DNA from: Pontibacter beigongshangensis
GTDB lineage: Bacteria; Bacteroidota; Bacteroidia; Cytophagales; Hymenobacteraceae
Assembly: GCF_014332515.1 (NCBI RefSeq)
Contig: NZ_VFSD01000013.1
Span: forward strand, 62,001 to 126,000
DNA length: 64,000 bases
Direction of reading: 5' to 3'
Positions within the stretch are counted from its first letter, which is position 1; the number at the start of each line of letters is the position of its first letter. Both the position numbers and the translations under genes were made by a program. The notes below the pieces were generated by a model. That model saw only the letters and a program-made list of their open reading frames with translations, searched no databases and had not been told where the DNA came from. This document shows, piece after piece, positions 15,161-23,766 of this stretch.

Positions 15161-17737
15161 TTGAAGAGAAGAGGCGTTGTTAAAAAAGTGCTATTCTATG
15201 CTGCCCTTATTTTGGTGGCGGTGGCAGGCATTGTGTTTGGGGGCGTGTATGCTTACCAGGATAAGATTATCGGCCTGTTCGTGACCGAGGCCAACAAGCA
15301 CATCCGCACAAAAGTAGAAGTAGAAAAAATTTCGCTCTCGCTTTTCGATAAGTTCCCGCATGTGGCCGTCGCGCTCGACAAGGTAAACGTGCTGGAGAGC
15401 CTGCCAGAGAGCAATGCCTCGCTGGGCCGTGCCGAAAAACTGTACTTCACCTTCAGCCTTCTCGATCTGGTGCAGGGTAACTACAACCTCCGGCAGGTGT
15501 ATGTAGAAAACGGCGAACTGCATGTAAGAGTGCTGGAGTCGGGCGAGGTGAACTACGAAGTCTTTGCCCGCGACACCACTACCGCCACCACCGCCGACAG
15601 CTCCGAAAAAGGGGACTTCGCCTTTAACCTTGATAAGGTAACGATAAGCAAGGTGGCCTTCAGCTACACCGACAAGCGACTGAACCATACCTACGAGGCT
15701 TTTGCCCATCAAATGGAAGCCTCCCTTGCGCTATCATCAGGTATCATTGAGATGCAGACGGCCGGTAATGCAAAAGTTAACCGGATAATGTTAGGCAGCA
15801 GGGAGTACTTCAAGGAAAAAAACATCAACGTGCAAACTCTTCTGGCCATAAACCGGGAAAACAGAACCATAGCCATACAACCATCGGTAGTGAGAATAGA
15901 GGAAGCCGCCTATCAGATTGGCGGTACTATCGGATACGGAGGGCCAACCCTGCTCGATCTGAAGCTGGAAGGTAAAAACACCAATGTGCAGTCGCTGCTG
16001 TCGTTGCTGCCACAGGATGTTACCCGAACTTACAGCCAGTACCGCAGCGAAGGCGACGTTTATTTTGATGGCACCGTACAGGGCGAAATGTCTGAAAAGA
16101 AAACGCCGGAAATTTCCTTCAACTTTGGCTGCCGCAATGCCTCCTTTTATCATCCGGATATAAAGCAGAAGGTAGAGAAGGTGAGCTTTTCGGGCACATT
16201 CACTAACGGAGCCAAACACAACGCCGCCACCTCTGTCCTGGAACTGAAGGGGCTGACCGGAAGGCTGAATGGCAGGGCTTTTTCCGGCAACCTGAGCTAC
16301 CAGAACTTCGACAACCCCACCATCGCGTTCGATGTGAAGGGGATGCTGGATGTAGGCTTCCTGCTGACGCTGGCCAGGCTGAGCGAGATAAAGGGTGGCA
16401 GCGGGCTGGCAGATGTCAGCCTGGCCTACAAAGGCAACCTGAATGCCTTTAAGAAGAATCCGGCGAGCGGCGCCATCAACACCTCCGGCGACGTTACGCT
16501 GCACCAGGTATCGCTTTCGCTGAAGGAGCTGCCGCTGCCACTGACCAACCTGAGTGGCAACTTTATGTTTAAGCGCAGCGACGTGGCCGTGTCTGATTTT
16601 AAAGGCAAGCTGGGCAAATCTGATTTTGTGCTGAACGGCATGTTCCGGAACATTATTGCCTGGCTGCTGGTAGACAAGCAGCGGCTGCTGGTGGAGGCTA
16701 ATCTTAACAGCAACCTGCTGGACCTGAACCAGCTGTTGAGCGAGAAGTTTAATACCCCTGAAGAAGCCCGTCAGGGAGCAGGTGCCGTAACTACAGTGGC
16801 GGCAGGCCCTAAGGGTGGGGGAGCTGCCTATAAATTTGTCGTGTCGCCGCATGTGGCCTTCGACTTAAGCGCCAACATCAGAAACGTAACGTTCAGGAGG
16901 TTTAAGGGCGATAACATTAAAGGCAGGATAGAACTGCGGAATAAGGTCATCTCATCTCCGAACATCTCTTTCAACTCCATTGGCGGCAGTTTTTCGGTGC
17001 GGGGAGCCCTGGATGCCCGGCAACGCGACCACCTGAAGGTGACCACCGAAACCCGCCTTACCAACATGCAGGTAGACAGCCTTTTTTACGTGTTCGAGAA
17101 CTTCGGGCAGCAATTTATACAGGAGCATCACCTGCGGGGGCGCCTGACGGCTAAAATCGCTTCAGAACTGTACTTCGACAGCCACCTAAACTCCAAAACC
17201 GACTTGATGCAGGCCGAGATTGCCGCCACCGTGCGCGATGGCCAGCTCATTAACTTTGCTCCCATGCAAAAGATGTCGGTGTTTGTGAAACGCGCCGAGC
17301 TGGCCAACATGCGGTTTTCAGAGCTGCACAATAACTTCTGGATCCAGAAGCGCACCATCTACATACCGGAGATGGATATCAGCTCCAACCTGTCTACAGT
17401 GCCCGTGGTGTCTGTTTCCGGCACCCACACCTTCGATCAGGACATGGACTACAAGATAAAGCTCCCCTTGTTGCAAAAGAAAAAGCCCGACAGGGATGCC
17501 GTTTACGGGGTGGTGGCCGAAGACCCGGATGCAGGCAGGAGCATGCTCTTCCTAAGGCTGAAGGGGAAAGAAAATAATTTTAAAATTGGCTACGACGAGG
17601 CCAGGGTGCGCGAGAAAATAAAAACAGACATAAAGCAGGAAGGCCAGCAGCTGCGCGACCTGTTTCGGGGTAAAAAACCAAAACAGAAGGAGGAGAAAGC
17701 AGTGGAGCCGCAACAGGGCGAGTATTTCGATTTCTGA
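15161..17737 (+). CDS. AsmA-family envelope protein
   Basis: 858 residues: a single N-terminal membrane anchor (about 9-31) and a long beta-rich periplasmic body of repeated strands, as in AsmA/TamB-type bridge proteins that carry lipids between membranes. Family marks include the opening VTEANKHIRTKVEVEKISLSLF and the AsmA C-terminal region with FNSIGGSFSVRGALDARQRD (about 605-630) and MRFSELHNNFWIQKRTIYIPEMDISSNLS near 720-745. The tail after 830 is charged and probably disordered (KGKKPKQKEEKAVEPQQ-like). Start TTG 15161 gives the anchor directly. Stand-alone gene with its own promoter and terminator. Lipid transport is inferred from family. Confidence 0.82.
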   Translation: MKRRGVVKKVLFYAALILVAVAGIVFGGVYAYQDKIIGLFVTEANKHIRTKVEVEKISLSLFDKFPHVAVALDKVNVLESLPESNASLGRAEKLYFTFSLLDLVQGNYNLRQVYVENGELHVRVLESGEVNYEVFARDTTTATTADSSEKGDFAFNLDKVTISKVAFSYTDKRLNHTYEAFAHQMEASLALSSGIIEMQTAGNAKVNRIMLGSREYFKEKNINVQTLLAINRENRTIAIQPSVVRIEEAAYQIGGTIGYGGPTLLDLKLEGKNTNVQSLLSLLPQDVTRTYSQYRSEGDVYFDGTVQGEMSEKKTPEISFNFGCRNASFYHPDIKQKVEKVSFSGTFTNGAKHNAATSVLELKGLTGRLNGRAFSGNLSYQNFDNPTIAFDVKGMLDVGFLLTLARLSEIKGGSGLADVSLAYKGNLNAFKKNPASGAINTSGDVTLHQVSLSLKELPLPLTNLSGNFMFKRSDVAVSDFKGKLGKSDFVLNGMFRNIIAWLLVDKQRLLVEANLNSNLLDLNQLLSEKFNTPEEARQGAGAVTTVAAGPKGGGAAYKFVVSPHVAFDLSANIRNVTFRRFKGDNIKGRIELRNKVISSPNISFNSIGGSFSVRGALDARQRDHLKVTTETRLTNMQVDSLFYVFENFGQQFIQEHHLRGRLTAKIASELYFDSHLNSKTDLMQAEIAATVRDGQLINFAPMQKMSVFVKRAELANMRFSELHNNFWIQKRTIYIPEMDISSNLSTVPVVSVSGTHTFDQDMDYKIKLPLLQKKKPDRDAVYGVVAEDPDAGRSMLFLRLKGKENNFKIGYDEARVREKIKTDIKQEGQQLRDLFRGKKPKQKEEKAVEPQQGEYFDF

Positions 17738-18051
17738 TCCTGTTGGGAAGCGGCCTGCTCCCGCCTCGTTTCCGGCATCCTACCAGCATTCAGGTATACG
17801 CGCTGCTGACAGGCGGCAAGTGACATCTCTGTTCACCATTCATTTATCCCTTTTCACCTGATGTTATTATCCAGAACTCAAAAAGTCAGGACATTGCAAT
17901 AACAACTGAAATTTTATCCCGTTAAAAATTTAACAGGACACGAAATATTTGATAATAGCCTACAGGGGATACTCGCCTCATGCCTGCAGGAGGGAGGATT
18001 GAAATTAGAAACAGAGGATAAAGTAAAGTAAAATAAGATATAAGGGTGAAA

Positions 18052-18080
18052 AAAAGAGCCGGAGCTTCTCCGGCTCTTTT
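18052..18080 (+). terminator. Bidirectional terminator
   Basis: 13-bp perfect stem AAAAGAGCCGGAG (18052-18064) and CTCCGGCTCTTTT (18068-18080) with a 3-nt loop, flanked by A-run and T-run, between convergent AsmA-like and anmK genes. Confidence 0.9.
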
Positions 18081-18121
18081 GTGTATAACAGGGTTCTTTG
18101 GGCCTAATAGGTTATGTCTCC

Positions 18122-18152
18122 AATTATTTGAATGAAAAAGCCCCTCCTGAGG
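18122..18152 (+). repeat. Family A repeat, copy 7
   Basis: AATTATTTGAATGAAAAA then GCCCCTCCTGAGG, followed by CATTTTGTGCTGC. Lies 42 bp after the bidirectional terminator. Confidence 0.85.
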
Positions 18153-18232
18153 CATTTTGTGCTGCTTTGGCATTAACTGGCTTGGCTTTCTATAAACTTG
18201 CGCCTGCTCCTTTCAGCAGATTCAGACAGGTG

Positions 18233-19303
18233 CTAGGCAAGGTAGATAGACCCGCCGATATTGTCTGTGGCAGCACCAGTTACTGTTTTCAGGCAGTTGG
18301 GCTGCCCCTGCCAGCGCAGTACCCCCAGAAATGCAAAAATCAGCGCCTCCTTATACGATACCACCTCCGGCTCCGGCACCTCCACCCGGTACTGCTGCCC
18401 CAGGTACTGCTGTATAAGCGCCACCAGGTATTTATTAAAGGCCCCTCCGCCTGTCAGCAGCACCCGGTGTTGGTCCTGGTGCAGCACAGGCAGGGCATTT
18501 TTTAGCTGGATGGCAATATGGTGGCAGGTGGTGTGCAGTTTATCGGGTAGTGAGGCCGCCGAACCTGCCAGCGCCGCTAAGCTGTTTTGTAGCACCCATT
18601 CCTTGCCCAGCGACTTCGGGTAGCTATCAGAGAAGTAGGGAGGGGAGTTGAGCTGCTGTAACAAATCTGGCTGTAGCGTGCCGCTTCTGGCCATGTGCCC
18701 GTCTTCGTCATACGCCAGCCCTGCCGTGTTTGCCAGCGCATTTAGCAGCATGTTGCAGGCGCTTATATCAAAAGCGAGCCGCTGACCGTTATAAGAAAAA
18801 GACACATTAGAGATACCGCCCAGGTTCAGGCAAAAGTCATATTCTGAAAAAAGGAGCTCATCGCCTATAGGAACAAGCGGGGCTCCCTGCCCGCCCAGCG
18901 CTATGTCGAGCGTGCGGAAATCTGACACGACTGGCAGGCCGGCATGAGCTGCCAGATAAGCCCCATGGCCCAGTTGTAAGGATATATGCTGGTCTGGCTG
19001 ATGAAAGATCGTATGGCCGTGTGAGGCCACAAAATCTGCCTTGCTTTTATGCTGCTCCGCGAATGCCTTTACCTGCTGGCCCAGGTACCTGCCATATTCA
19101 TGATCAAGTGCAATTAACTTTCGGCCGGTGCAGGTTTCGCAATCACGGAGAGAGTCAATCCAATAATCATCATATATTAATGTAGTAGCATTAAGTATAT
19201 TATATATCCAATTTTGGTTTTTGTACGTAAACCTACAAAGTACTATGTCGAGCCCATCGAGCGAGGTGCCTGACATTAGTCCGATTACATTATATGAGTT
19301 CAT
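18233..19303 (-). CDS. anmK: Anhydro-N-acetylmuramic acid kinase
   Basis: 356 residues. The enzyme opens the anhydro ring and phosphorylates 1,6-anhydroMurNAc from recycled peptidoglycan to MurNAc-6-phosphate. The N-terminal phosphate loop GLMSGTSLDGLD (8-19) is the family signature; others are VASHGHTIFHQP near 93, DFRTLDIALGGQGAPLVPIGD near 123-145, LNLGGISNVSF near 157 and LTGGGAFNKYL near 290. Length normal. ATG at 19303 is the first before the signature. Divergent from the ArsR-type gene over a 111-bp AT-rich gap. Confidence 0.94.
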   Translation of the reverse strand: MNSYNVIGLMSGTSLDGLDIVLCRFTYKNQNWIYNILNATTLIYDDYWIDSLRDCETCTGRKLIALDHEYGRYLGQQVKAFAEQHKSKADFVASHGHTIFHQPDQHISLQLGHGAYLAAHAGLPVVSDFRTLDIALGGQGAPLVPIGDELLFSEYDFCLNLGGISNVSFSYNGQRLAFDISACNMLLNALANTAGLAYDEDGHMARSGTLQPDLLQQLNSPPYFSDSYPKSLGKEWVLQNSLAALAGSAASLPDKLHTTCHHIAIQLKNALPVLHQDQHRVLLTGGGAFNKYLVALIQQYLGQQYRVEVPEPEVVSYKEALIFAFLGVLRWQGQPNCLKTVTGAATDNIGGSIYLA

Positions 19304-19414
19304 AAAACAATTAAAATGCTTTCACCGGCGTATAGCCAAATATTGTAAGTGCCGTATAAATGTGACAAGGAATGTTAAATGTATGTAGAAACTGTTTAGG
19401 TATTATTTTAAATT

Positions 19415-19723
19415 ATGAAAAGTTTGTTGTCTAGAATTGAATCTAAAAAAATAGATAAAGCGGCGGCCATGCTGAAAGTGCTGGCGCACCCGAAAAGGTT
19501 AGCGATTGTGGATTTGCTGGGTAAGGAAGAAAAAATGACGGTAACAGAGATCTACAAGTACCTGGATCTGCCTCAGGCAATTGCTTCTCAGCATCTTATA
19601 ACGCTAAAAGACAAAGGTGTATTATCGTCCTTTAAGGTTGGAACCAAGATTTACTACTCACTCTCGATCCCCAAATTAATTGATGTGATCGATTGCCTGG
19701 AAGAATGCTGTGTTGATATCTAA
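19415..19723 (+). CDS. ArsR-family winged-helix regulator
   Basis: 102 residues with the ArsR winged helix: AAAMLKVLAHPKRLAIVDLLGKEEKMTV (17-45), the recognition helix QAIASQHLITLKDKGVLSSF (about 54-73) and the wing VGTKIYYSLS. The end is cysteine-rich (CLEECCVDI), which might bind a metal or sense thiol oxidation, but the classic CVC sensor motif in the recognition helix is missing. No metal transporter or thiol gene is beside it, so the targets are open. Well-formed terminator 45 bp downstream. Confidence 0.82.
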   Translation: MKSLLSRIESKKIDKAAAMLKVLAHPKRLAIVDLLGKEEKMTVTEIYKYLDLPQAIASQHLITLKDKGVLSSFKVGTKIYYSLSIPKLIDVIDCLEECCVDI

Positions 19724-19768
19724 GAGATTATGCATTGTAGTAGCCCGAAGCGCTTAAGGTTTATTGAA

Positions 19769-19825
19769 AGCTAAAAGGCTCCCCGAAGATCAGAAAATCA
19801 CTTCAGGGAGCCTTTTAGCTTTTTT
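19769..19825. terminator. Terminator between the ArsR-type gene and hemA
   Basis: 15-bp perfect stem AGCTAAAAGGCTCCC (19769-19783) and GGGAGCCTTTTAGCT (19806-19820), 22-nt loop, then T5. It also lies downstream of hemA on the other strand. Confidence 0.85.
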
Positions 19826-19912
19826 GTTAACTAAGAAAAAATGGCCATTCACTTAATTCTTGCAAGCTGCCATTTGCCTCACGGCTGCACCTCCCCTCTG
19901 GTTAAGAAGCTA

Positions 19913-21187
19913 CTACAGTTCAGAGTTTACAGATTTGTTCTCGAGGTCGAACAGGTCGTTGAGCACATCAATCAGCGTTTCGGCTTCGCCCCGCTTGCAG
20001 GCTGCCTTTAGCTGGAGCACCGGGAGCTTTATGATCTTTTGCATCATCGACTTGGTAATGTTATCGAGGCGCTTGGTTTCTTCGGGGCTCAGTTTCTTCA
20101 GGTAGCGCGCCATTTCTTCCTGCCGGATGCTTTCCAGCGCGTTTTTCAACTTGTTGATGGTAGGCGACACCACCATCTCCTTCGACCAGTCGTTGAACTG
20201 CTCGATAGACTCCAGAATGATTTCCTTTACCTTCGGCACAGCGTCGATGCGCTGCTGCAGTGCCTCTGAGGCCTTGTTCTGGATGGTGTCTATGTTGTAG
20301 ACCAGCACCCCCGGAATGCTTTCCACCTCCGTCTCCACGCTGCGCGGCACCGACAGGTCTATAAAGAACTTGAACGTGAGCACGTTCAGGCGCTTAATCA
20401 TTTCTTTGGTAAAGAAAGGCGTTTCGCGGGCAACCGAAGAGATAATCACATCGGCCTCTTTTAGCCCCTGCACGATCTCCTCAAATGGCAGCACTTCCAT
20501 TTCGCACTCCTCGGCCAGGATTTTAGCTTTGCTCAGGGTGCGGTTGGTTATTTTTACGTTTTTAAAGCCTTTGTCTTTGAGGTTGCGGCAAACATCTGCG
20601 CCGATCTCACCCAGGCCAACCACTAAAATCTTAGGGTCCGGTATTTCAGCCGTCAGTTCCTCTATCAGCTCAATGGAGGCATAGGAGGTAGAGGCAGCGC
20701 CATCGCGGAAGGCAGTTTCCTGCACCACGCGCTTGTTGGTGAAGAAGATCGTGTGCATCAGGCGGTGCAGAAACGGACCTGCCGTCTCGTTGTCGGCGGC
20801 CCACTGGTAAGCCTGCTTTACCTGGTTGGTAATCTGCATATCGCCCACCACCTGCGACTCCAGCCCCATCGACACCTCAAACAGGTGCTGCACGGCATCG
20901 TTGTGCTCGTTCAGGATGGTAAAGTAGTCGAAATATTTGCTGATGTTCTCGATGCCTTTGGTAATGCCCAGCAGCTTTACGATCTCGGTGCTGTAATCGG
21001 TGTCGGAGTTGTAGTAAACTTCGGTGCGGTTGCAGGTAGAGAGCACCAGAATATCGGAGGCCTGAATAAAGCCTTTTAGCGTTTGGAGGTATTGCCTACA
21101 TGAGATCTCATCTAAGGCAATCAGTTCCCTGATATCCAGCGGGGCTTTCTTATAGGAGAGACTGATTGCTTTGAAATTCTGAAGCAT
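19913..21187 (-). CDS. hemA: Glutamyl-tRNA reductase
   Basis: 424 residues; makes glutamate-1-semialdehyde from Glu-tRNA, the first step of C5 tetrapyrrole synthesis. STCNRTEVYY near 50-59 holds the nucleophilic Cys52; SMGLESQVVGDMQITNQVKQA near 108-128 is the substrate loop; VGLGEIGADVCRNL near 195 is the NADPH Rossmann loop; the C-terminal helices provide the dimer domain. No other hem genes are adjacent. A promoter fits right upstream, and the histidine kinase gene is divergent. Start ATG 21187. Confidence 0.94.
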   Translation of the reverse strand: MLQNFKAISLSYKKAPLDIRELIALDEISCRQYLQTLKGFIQASDILVLSTCNRTEVYYNSDTDYSTEIVKLLGITKGIENISKYFDYFTILNEHNDAVQHLFEVSMGLESQVVGDMQITNQVKQAYQWAADNETAGPFLHRLMHTIFFTNKRVVQETAFRDGAASTSYASIELIEELTAEIPDPKILVVGLGEIGADVCRNLKDKGFKNVKITNRTLSKAKILAEECEMEVLPFEEIVQGLKEADVIISSVARETPFFTKEMIKRLNVLTFKFFIDLSVPRSVETEVESIPGVLVYNIDTIQNKASEALQQRIDAVPKVKEIILESIEQFNDWSKEMVVSPTINKLKNALESIRQEEMARYLKKLSPEETKRLDNITKSMMQKIIKLPVLQLKAACKRGEAETLIDVLNDLFDLENKSVNSEL

Positions 21188-21212
21188 AATGAAAGTGTGA
21201 AATGCTAGACCG

Positions 21213-21243
21213 CAAATTTACGACCAGATTTTATAAAATGAAA
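21213..21243 (-). promoter_or_regulatory. hemA: Bacteroidota promoter of hemA
   Basis: On the minus strand: TTTC (21243-21240, one mismatch to TTTG), 19-nt spacer, TAAATTTG (21220-21213), 25 bp before the hemA start. Confidence 0.55.
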
Positions 21244-21301
21244 GTTCTTTCCAGTAATAAGTAAATTATACTAATTTCAGATAATTTTCGTCTAAGTCTG
21301 C

Positions 21302-22477
21302 ATGATACTTATTTATTCCCAGAAGAACAGGATAAAGCTCCTGGTTGTGATTTTTGCTCTTATTATTGGCGCTGCCACCATCACGTACACCAACATACTG
21401 GTAAGCAAACTGTCTGAAAGTGAGCGGGAACTGGTGCAACTCTATGCCAAGGGCCTCCGCTATATGATCAATGCCCCCAGCGACGATAATATCGTGTTTA
21501 TAGAGCAGGAGATCCTTTCTGCCAACCAGACGGTGCCTGTAATACTTACAGACGAATATGAGAACATTCTGGATACAAAGAACATTAATTTTCCGGAAAA
21601 CATTTCAGAGGATAAAAAAAAACAGCTGCTGCAGCGCGAGATCACCAAAATGAAAGAGCAGCACGACCCGGTGGTGGTGCCCTGGGCCGAAGGATCTGTG
21701 AATTATGTGTTTTACAAAGACTCAGCCCTGCTCTCGCAACTGCGGTACTACCCGTATGTGCAGTTGGTCGTGATTGCCTGCTTTGCTCTGATCGCCTACT
21801 TTGCCTTCAGCTACTCCCGCCGTGCCGAGCAGAACCGGGTGTGGGTGGGGCTTGCCAAAGAAACGGCCCACCAGCTGGGCACGCCGCTCTCCTCGCTCAT
21901 GGCCTGGTACGAGTACATGAAAACCAGCCCGAAGTTCGAAAAGGAGCCCATTGTGGCCGAGCTCTGGAAAGACATCAGGCGCCTGGAGGTGATCACGGAG
22001 CGCTTTTCGAACATTGGCTCCGTGCCGCTGCTCCGCGACGAGAACATTCTGCAGGTAACGCAAAATGCCATTAATTACCTGCAGAACCGCATCTCAAGCA
22101 AAGTGGCCTTTAGCATTGAGGCTGATTTCCCGGCTGAGATCACGGCAAAGGTAAATGTGTCTTTGTTCGACTGGGTAATAGAAAACATCTGCAAAAACGC
22201 CGTAGACGCCATGGAGGGCCGGGGCAGCATTGCACTGCGGCTTTCGCTGCTCGGCAAGAGCTACATTGCCCTCGATATTGCCGATACAGGCAAAGGCATA
22301 CCCAAAAGCAAGATGGACTCTGTTTTCCTGCCCGGTTACACGACCAAGAAACGCGGCTGGGGCCTTGGCCTTGCACTTGCCAAACGCATTATAGACAATT
22401 ACCACCAGGGCAAGCTCACCGTAAAGTCATCGGAGATAGGCAAGGGCACCACCTTTCGGATTGTGCTGAACAGGTGA
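21302..22477 (+). CDS. Orphan membrane sensor histidine kinase
   Basis: 391 residues. Two membrane segments (about 10-32 and 150-170) bracket an extracytoplasmic sensor of about 115 residues; no HAMP domain. The H box is KETAHQLGTPLSSLMAW (phospho-His near 190), the N box WVIENICKNAVDAMEGRG near 290, then DTGKGIPKSKMDSVF (G1) and GWGLGLALAKRI (G2). ETAHQLGTPLS is typical of a Bacteroidota kinase group. No response regulator lies next to it, so the partner must be elsewhere. Signal unknown. ATG 21302. Confidence 0.87.
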   Translation: MILIYSQKNRIKLLVVIFALIIGAATITYTNILVSKLSESERELVQLYAKGLRYMINAPSDDNIVFIEQEILSANQTVPVILTDEYENILDTKNINFPENISEDKKKQLLQREITKMKEQHDPVVVPWAEGSVNYVFYKDSALLSQLRYYPYVQLVVIACFALIAYFAFSYSRRAEQNRVWVGLAKETAHQLGTPLSSLMAWYEYMKTSPKFEKEPIVAELWKDIRRLEVITERFSNIGSVPLLRDENILQVTQNAINYLQNRISSKVAFSIEADFPAEITAKVNVSLFDWVIENICKNAVDAMEGRGSIALRLSLLGKSYIALDIADTGKGIPKSKMDSVFLPGYTTKKRGWGLGLALAKRIIDNYHQGKLTVKSSEIGKGTTFRIVLNR

Positions 22478-22544
22478 CATTTTTTGGAGTTAGGAAGATA
22501 GAGAGGTTAAAGGTAGAAAGTTGAATTGGAGAGAATAGTACCGA

Positions 22545-22573
22545 CCTCGCAGCGTGCGCAGTTCCTGTGAGCG
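22545..22573 (+). repeat. Family B hairpin repeat, copy 4
   Basis: CCTCGCAGCGTGCGCAGTTC then CTGTGAGCG; arms CTCGCAG/CTGTGAG with one GU pair. 72 bp before an A copy. Confidence 0.7.
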
Positions 22574-22645
22574 TCTTCGGGAAGCAGTAAGGGGAGAGGT
22601 AAAACTTACTTGCCATTAAACAGCAACACCAACAGCGGCAAAATG

Positions 22646-22675
22646 CTCTGGAGGCTCCTTTTCATTAGAATAATT
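22646..22675 (-). repeat. Family A repeat, copy 8
   Basis: Minus reading AATTATTCTAATGAAAAG then GAGCCTCCAGAG. One base shorter than most. Confidence 0.8.
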
Positions 22676-22706
22676 TACTCTTCCAGATTATCCTGCTTAT
22701 CCTAAA

Positions 22707-22757
22707 ATCCTGTAAATTCTTGGGGCAGGGGCCCTATTGAAAGATTCAGACAAAAAT
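22707..22757 (+). repeat. Family E repeat, copy 1
   Basis: AAATCCTG..CTTGGGGCAGGGGC..ATTCAGACAAA; the same order of blocks recurs at 62395-62437. Confidence 0.55.
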
Positions 22758-22776
22758 TCTAACATCTATAATCTAA
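22758..22776 (+). repeat. Family G short repeat, copy 1
   Basis: TCTAACATCTATAATCTAA; 17 of 19 bases recur at 27222-27240. Confidence 0.45.
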
Positions 22777-22791
22777 TATCTAATAAGAAGC

Positions 22792-23736
22792 GTGGCAGCA
22801 GCAATAGCGATAGAAAGATACACCCCGGCGCATAAACCCGCCTGGGATGCCTTTGTGGCAGCTTCTAAAAATGGCACCTTTCTGTTGCAACGCAGCTACA
22901 TGGACTATCACTCCGATCGGTTCAAGGATCATTCGCTGCTGTTCTTCCGGAAGGGAAAGCTGGTTGCCCTGCTTCCTGCAAATGAGGCAGGCGATGTCAT
23001 TCAGTCTCATGGCGGGTTAACGTATGGGGGCGTCATTAGCGGCAGCAGCATGAAAGTGGCGCTGATGCTGGAGGTGTTTGAGACCATGCGCTCTTATTTC
23101 AGGGCCAGAGGCCTCAGCACATTAACGTATAAGGCTATTCCGCACATTTACCATCGGCTCCCAGCCGAGGAGGATCTGTATGCGTTGTTCCGGCAGCAGG
23201 CGGTGCTTTGCCGGCGCGATGTAAGCTCAGCTATTGACCTGCAGCAGCGCCTGCCTTACGCAGAGCTCCGCCAACGAAAACTGAAGCAGGCAGCCAAATC
23301 AGATATTGTAGTTGCTCCCTCAGATGATTTCGAAACCTTTATGCAGATAGAAGAGCAACTGCTGGAAAGCAAGTACAATACCAGGCCTGTGCACACAGCC
23401 GCTGAGCTCCGCAGGCTGGCTTTGCTTTTCCCCGAGAATATCCGGCTTCATGCTGCTGCTTGCCAGGGAGCAATGGTGGCCGGTGTAATCATCTACGAAA
23501 CTGAGCAGGTGGCGCATTGCCAGTACATCGCCACCACGGCAGAAGGCCGGGTCCTGAATGCGCTTGATGCGCTGGTGCATGAGCTGCTCACGCATGTTTA
23601 TCCGCACAAAAAGTACTTCAACTTTGGTATCTCTACGGAGCAGCAGGGGCAGTACCTAAACCAGGGGCTTATCAGTAACAAAGAAAGCTACGGTGCCCGG
23701 GCCGTGGTTCAGGACTTTTATGAGCTCACAATGTAA
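22792..23736 (+). CDS. FemAB/GNAT-type acyltransferase
   Basis: 314 residues with the double GNAT-like fold of FemAB-type proteins: NGTFLLQRSYMDYHSDRF near 26, the strand RKGKLVALLPAN near 52, TLTYKAIPHIYHRLPAEEDLYALFR near 112-137 and the final NFGISTEQQGQYLNQGLISNKESYGARAVVQDFYEL, which is common in Bacteroidota GNAT proteins of polysaccharide and cell-wall loci. Substrate unknown; transfer of an aminoacyl or acyl group to an envelope sugar or peptide is inference. Start GTG 22792. Convergent with nhaC at only 30 bp. Confidence 0.75.
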   Translation: MAAAIAIERYTPAHKPAWDAFVAASKNGTFLLQRSYMDYHSDRFKDHSLLFFRKGKLVALLPANEAGDVIQSHGGLTYGGVISGSSMKVALMLEVFETMRSYFRARGLSTLTYKAIPHIYHRLPAEEDLYALFRQQAVLCRRDVSSAIDLQQRLPYAELRQRKLKQAAKSDIVVAPSDDFETFMQIEEQLLESKYNTRPVHTAAELRRLALLFPENIRLHAAACQGAMVAGVIIYETEQVAHCQYIATTAEGRVLNALDALVHELLTHVYPHKKYFNFGISTEQQGQYLNQGLISNKESYGARAVVQDFYELTM

Positions 23737-23766
23737 TTCACTGCAGCAGCCACTCTGCCTGCTCGG

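Larger units (their letters stand above)
17738..18232. other. Gap between AsmA-like gene and anmK
   Basis: No gene seen. It holds the terminator at 18052-18080 and family A copy 7 at 18122. The part from 17738 to 18050 shows nothing I can name. Confidence 0.55.
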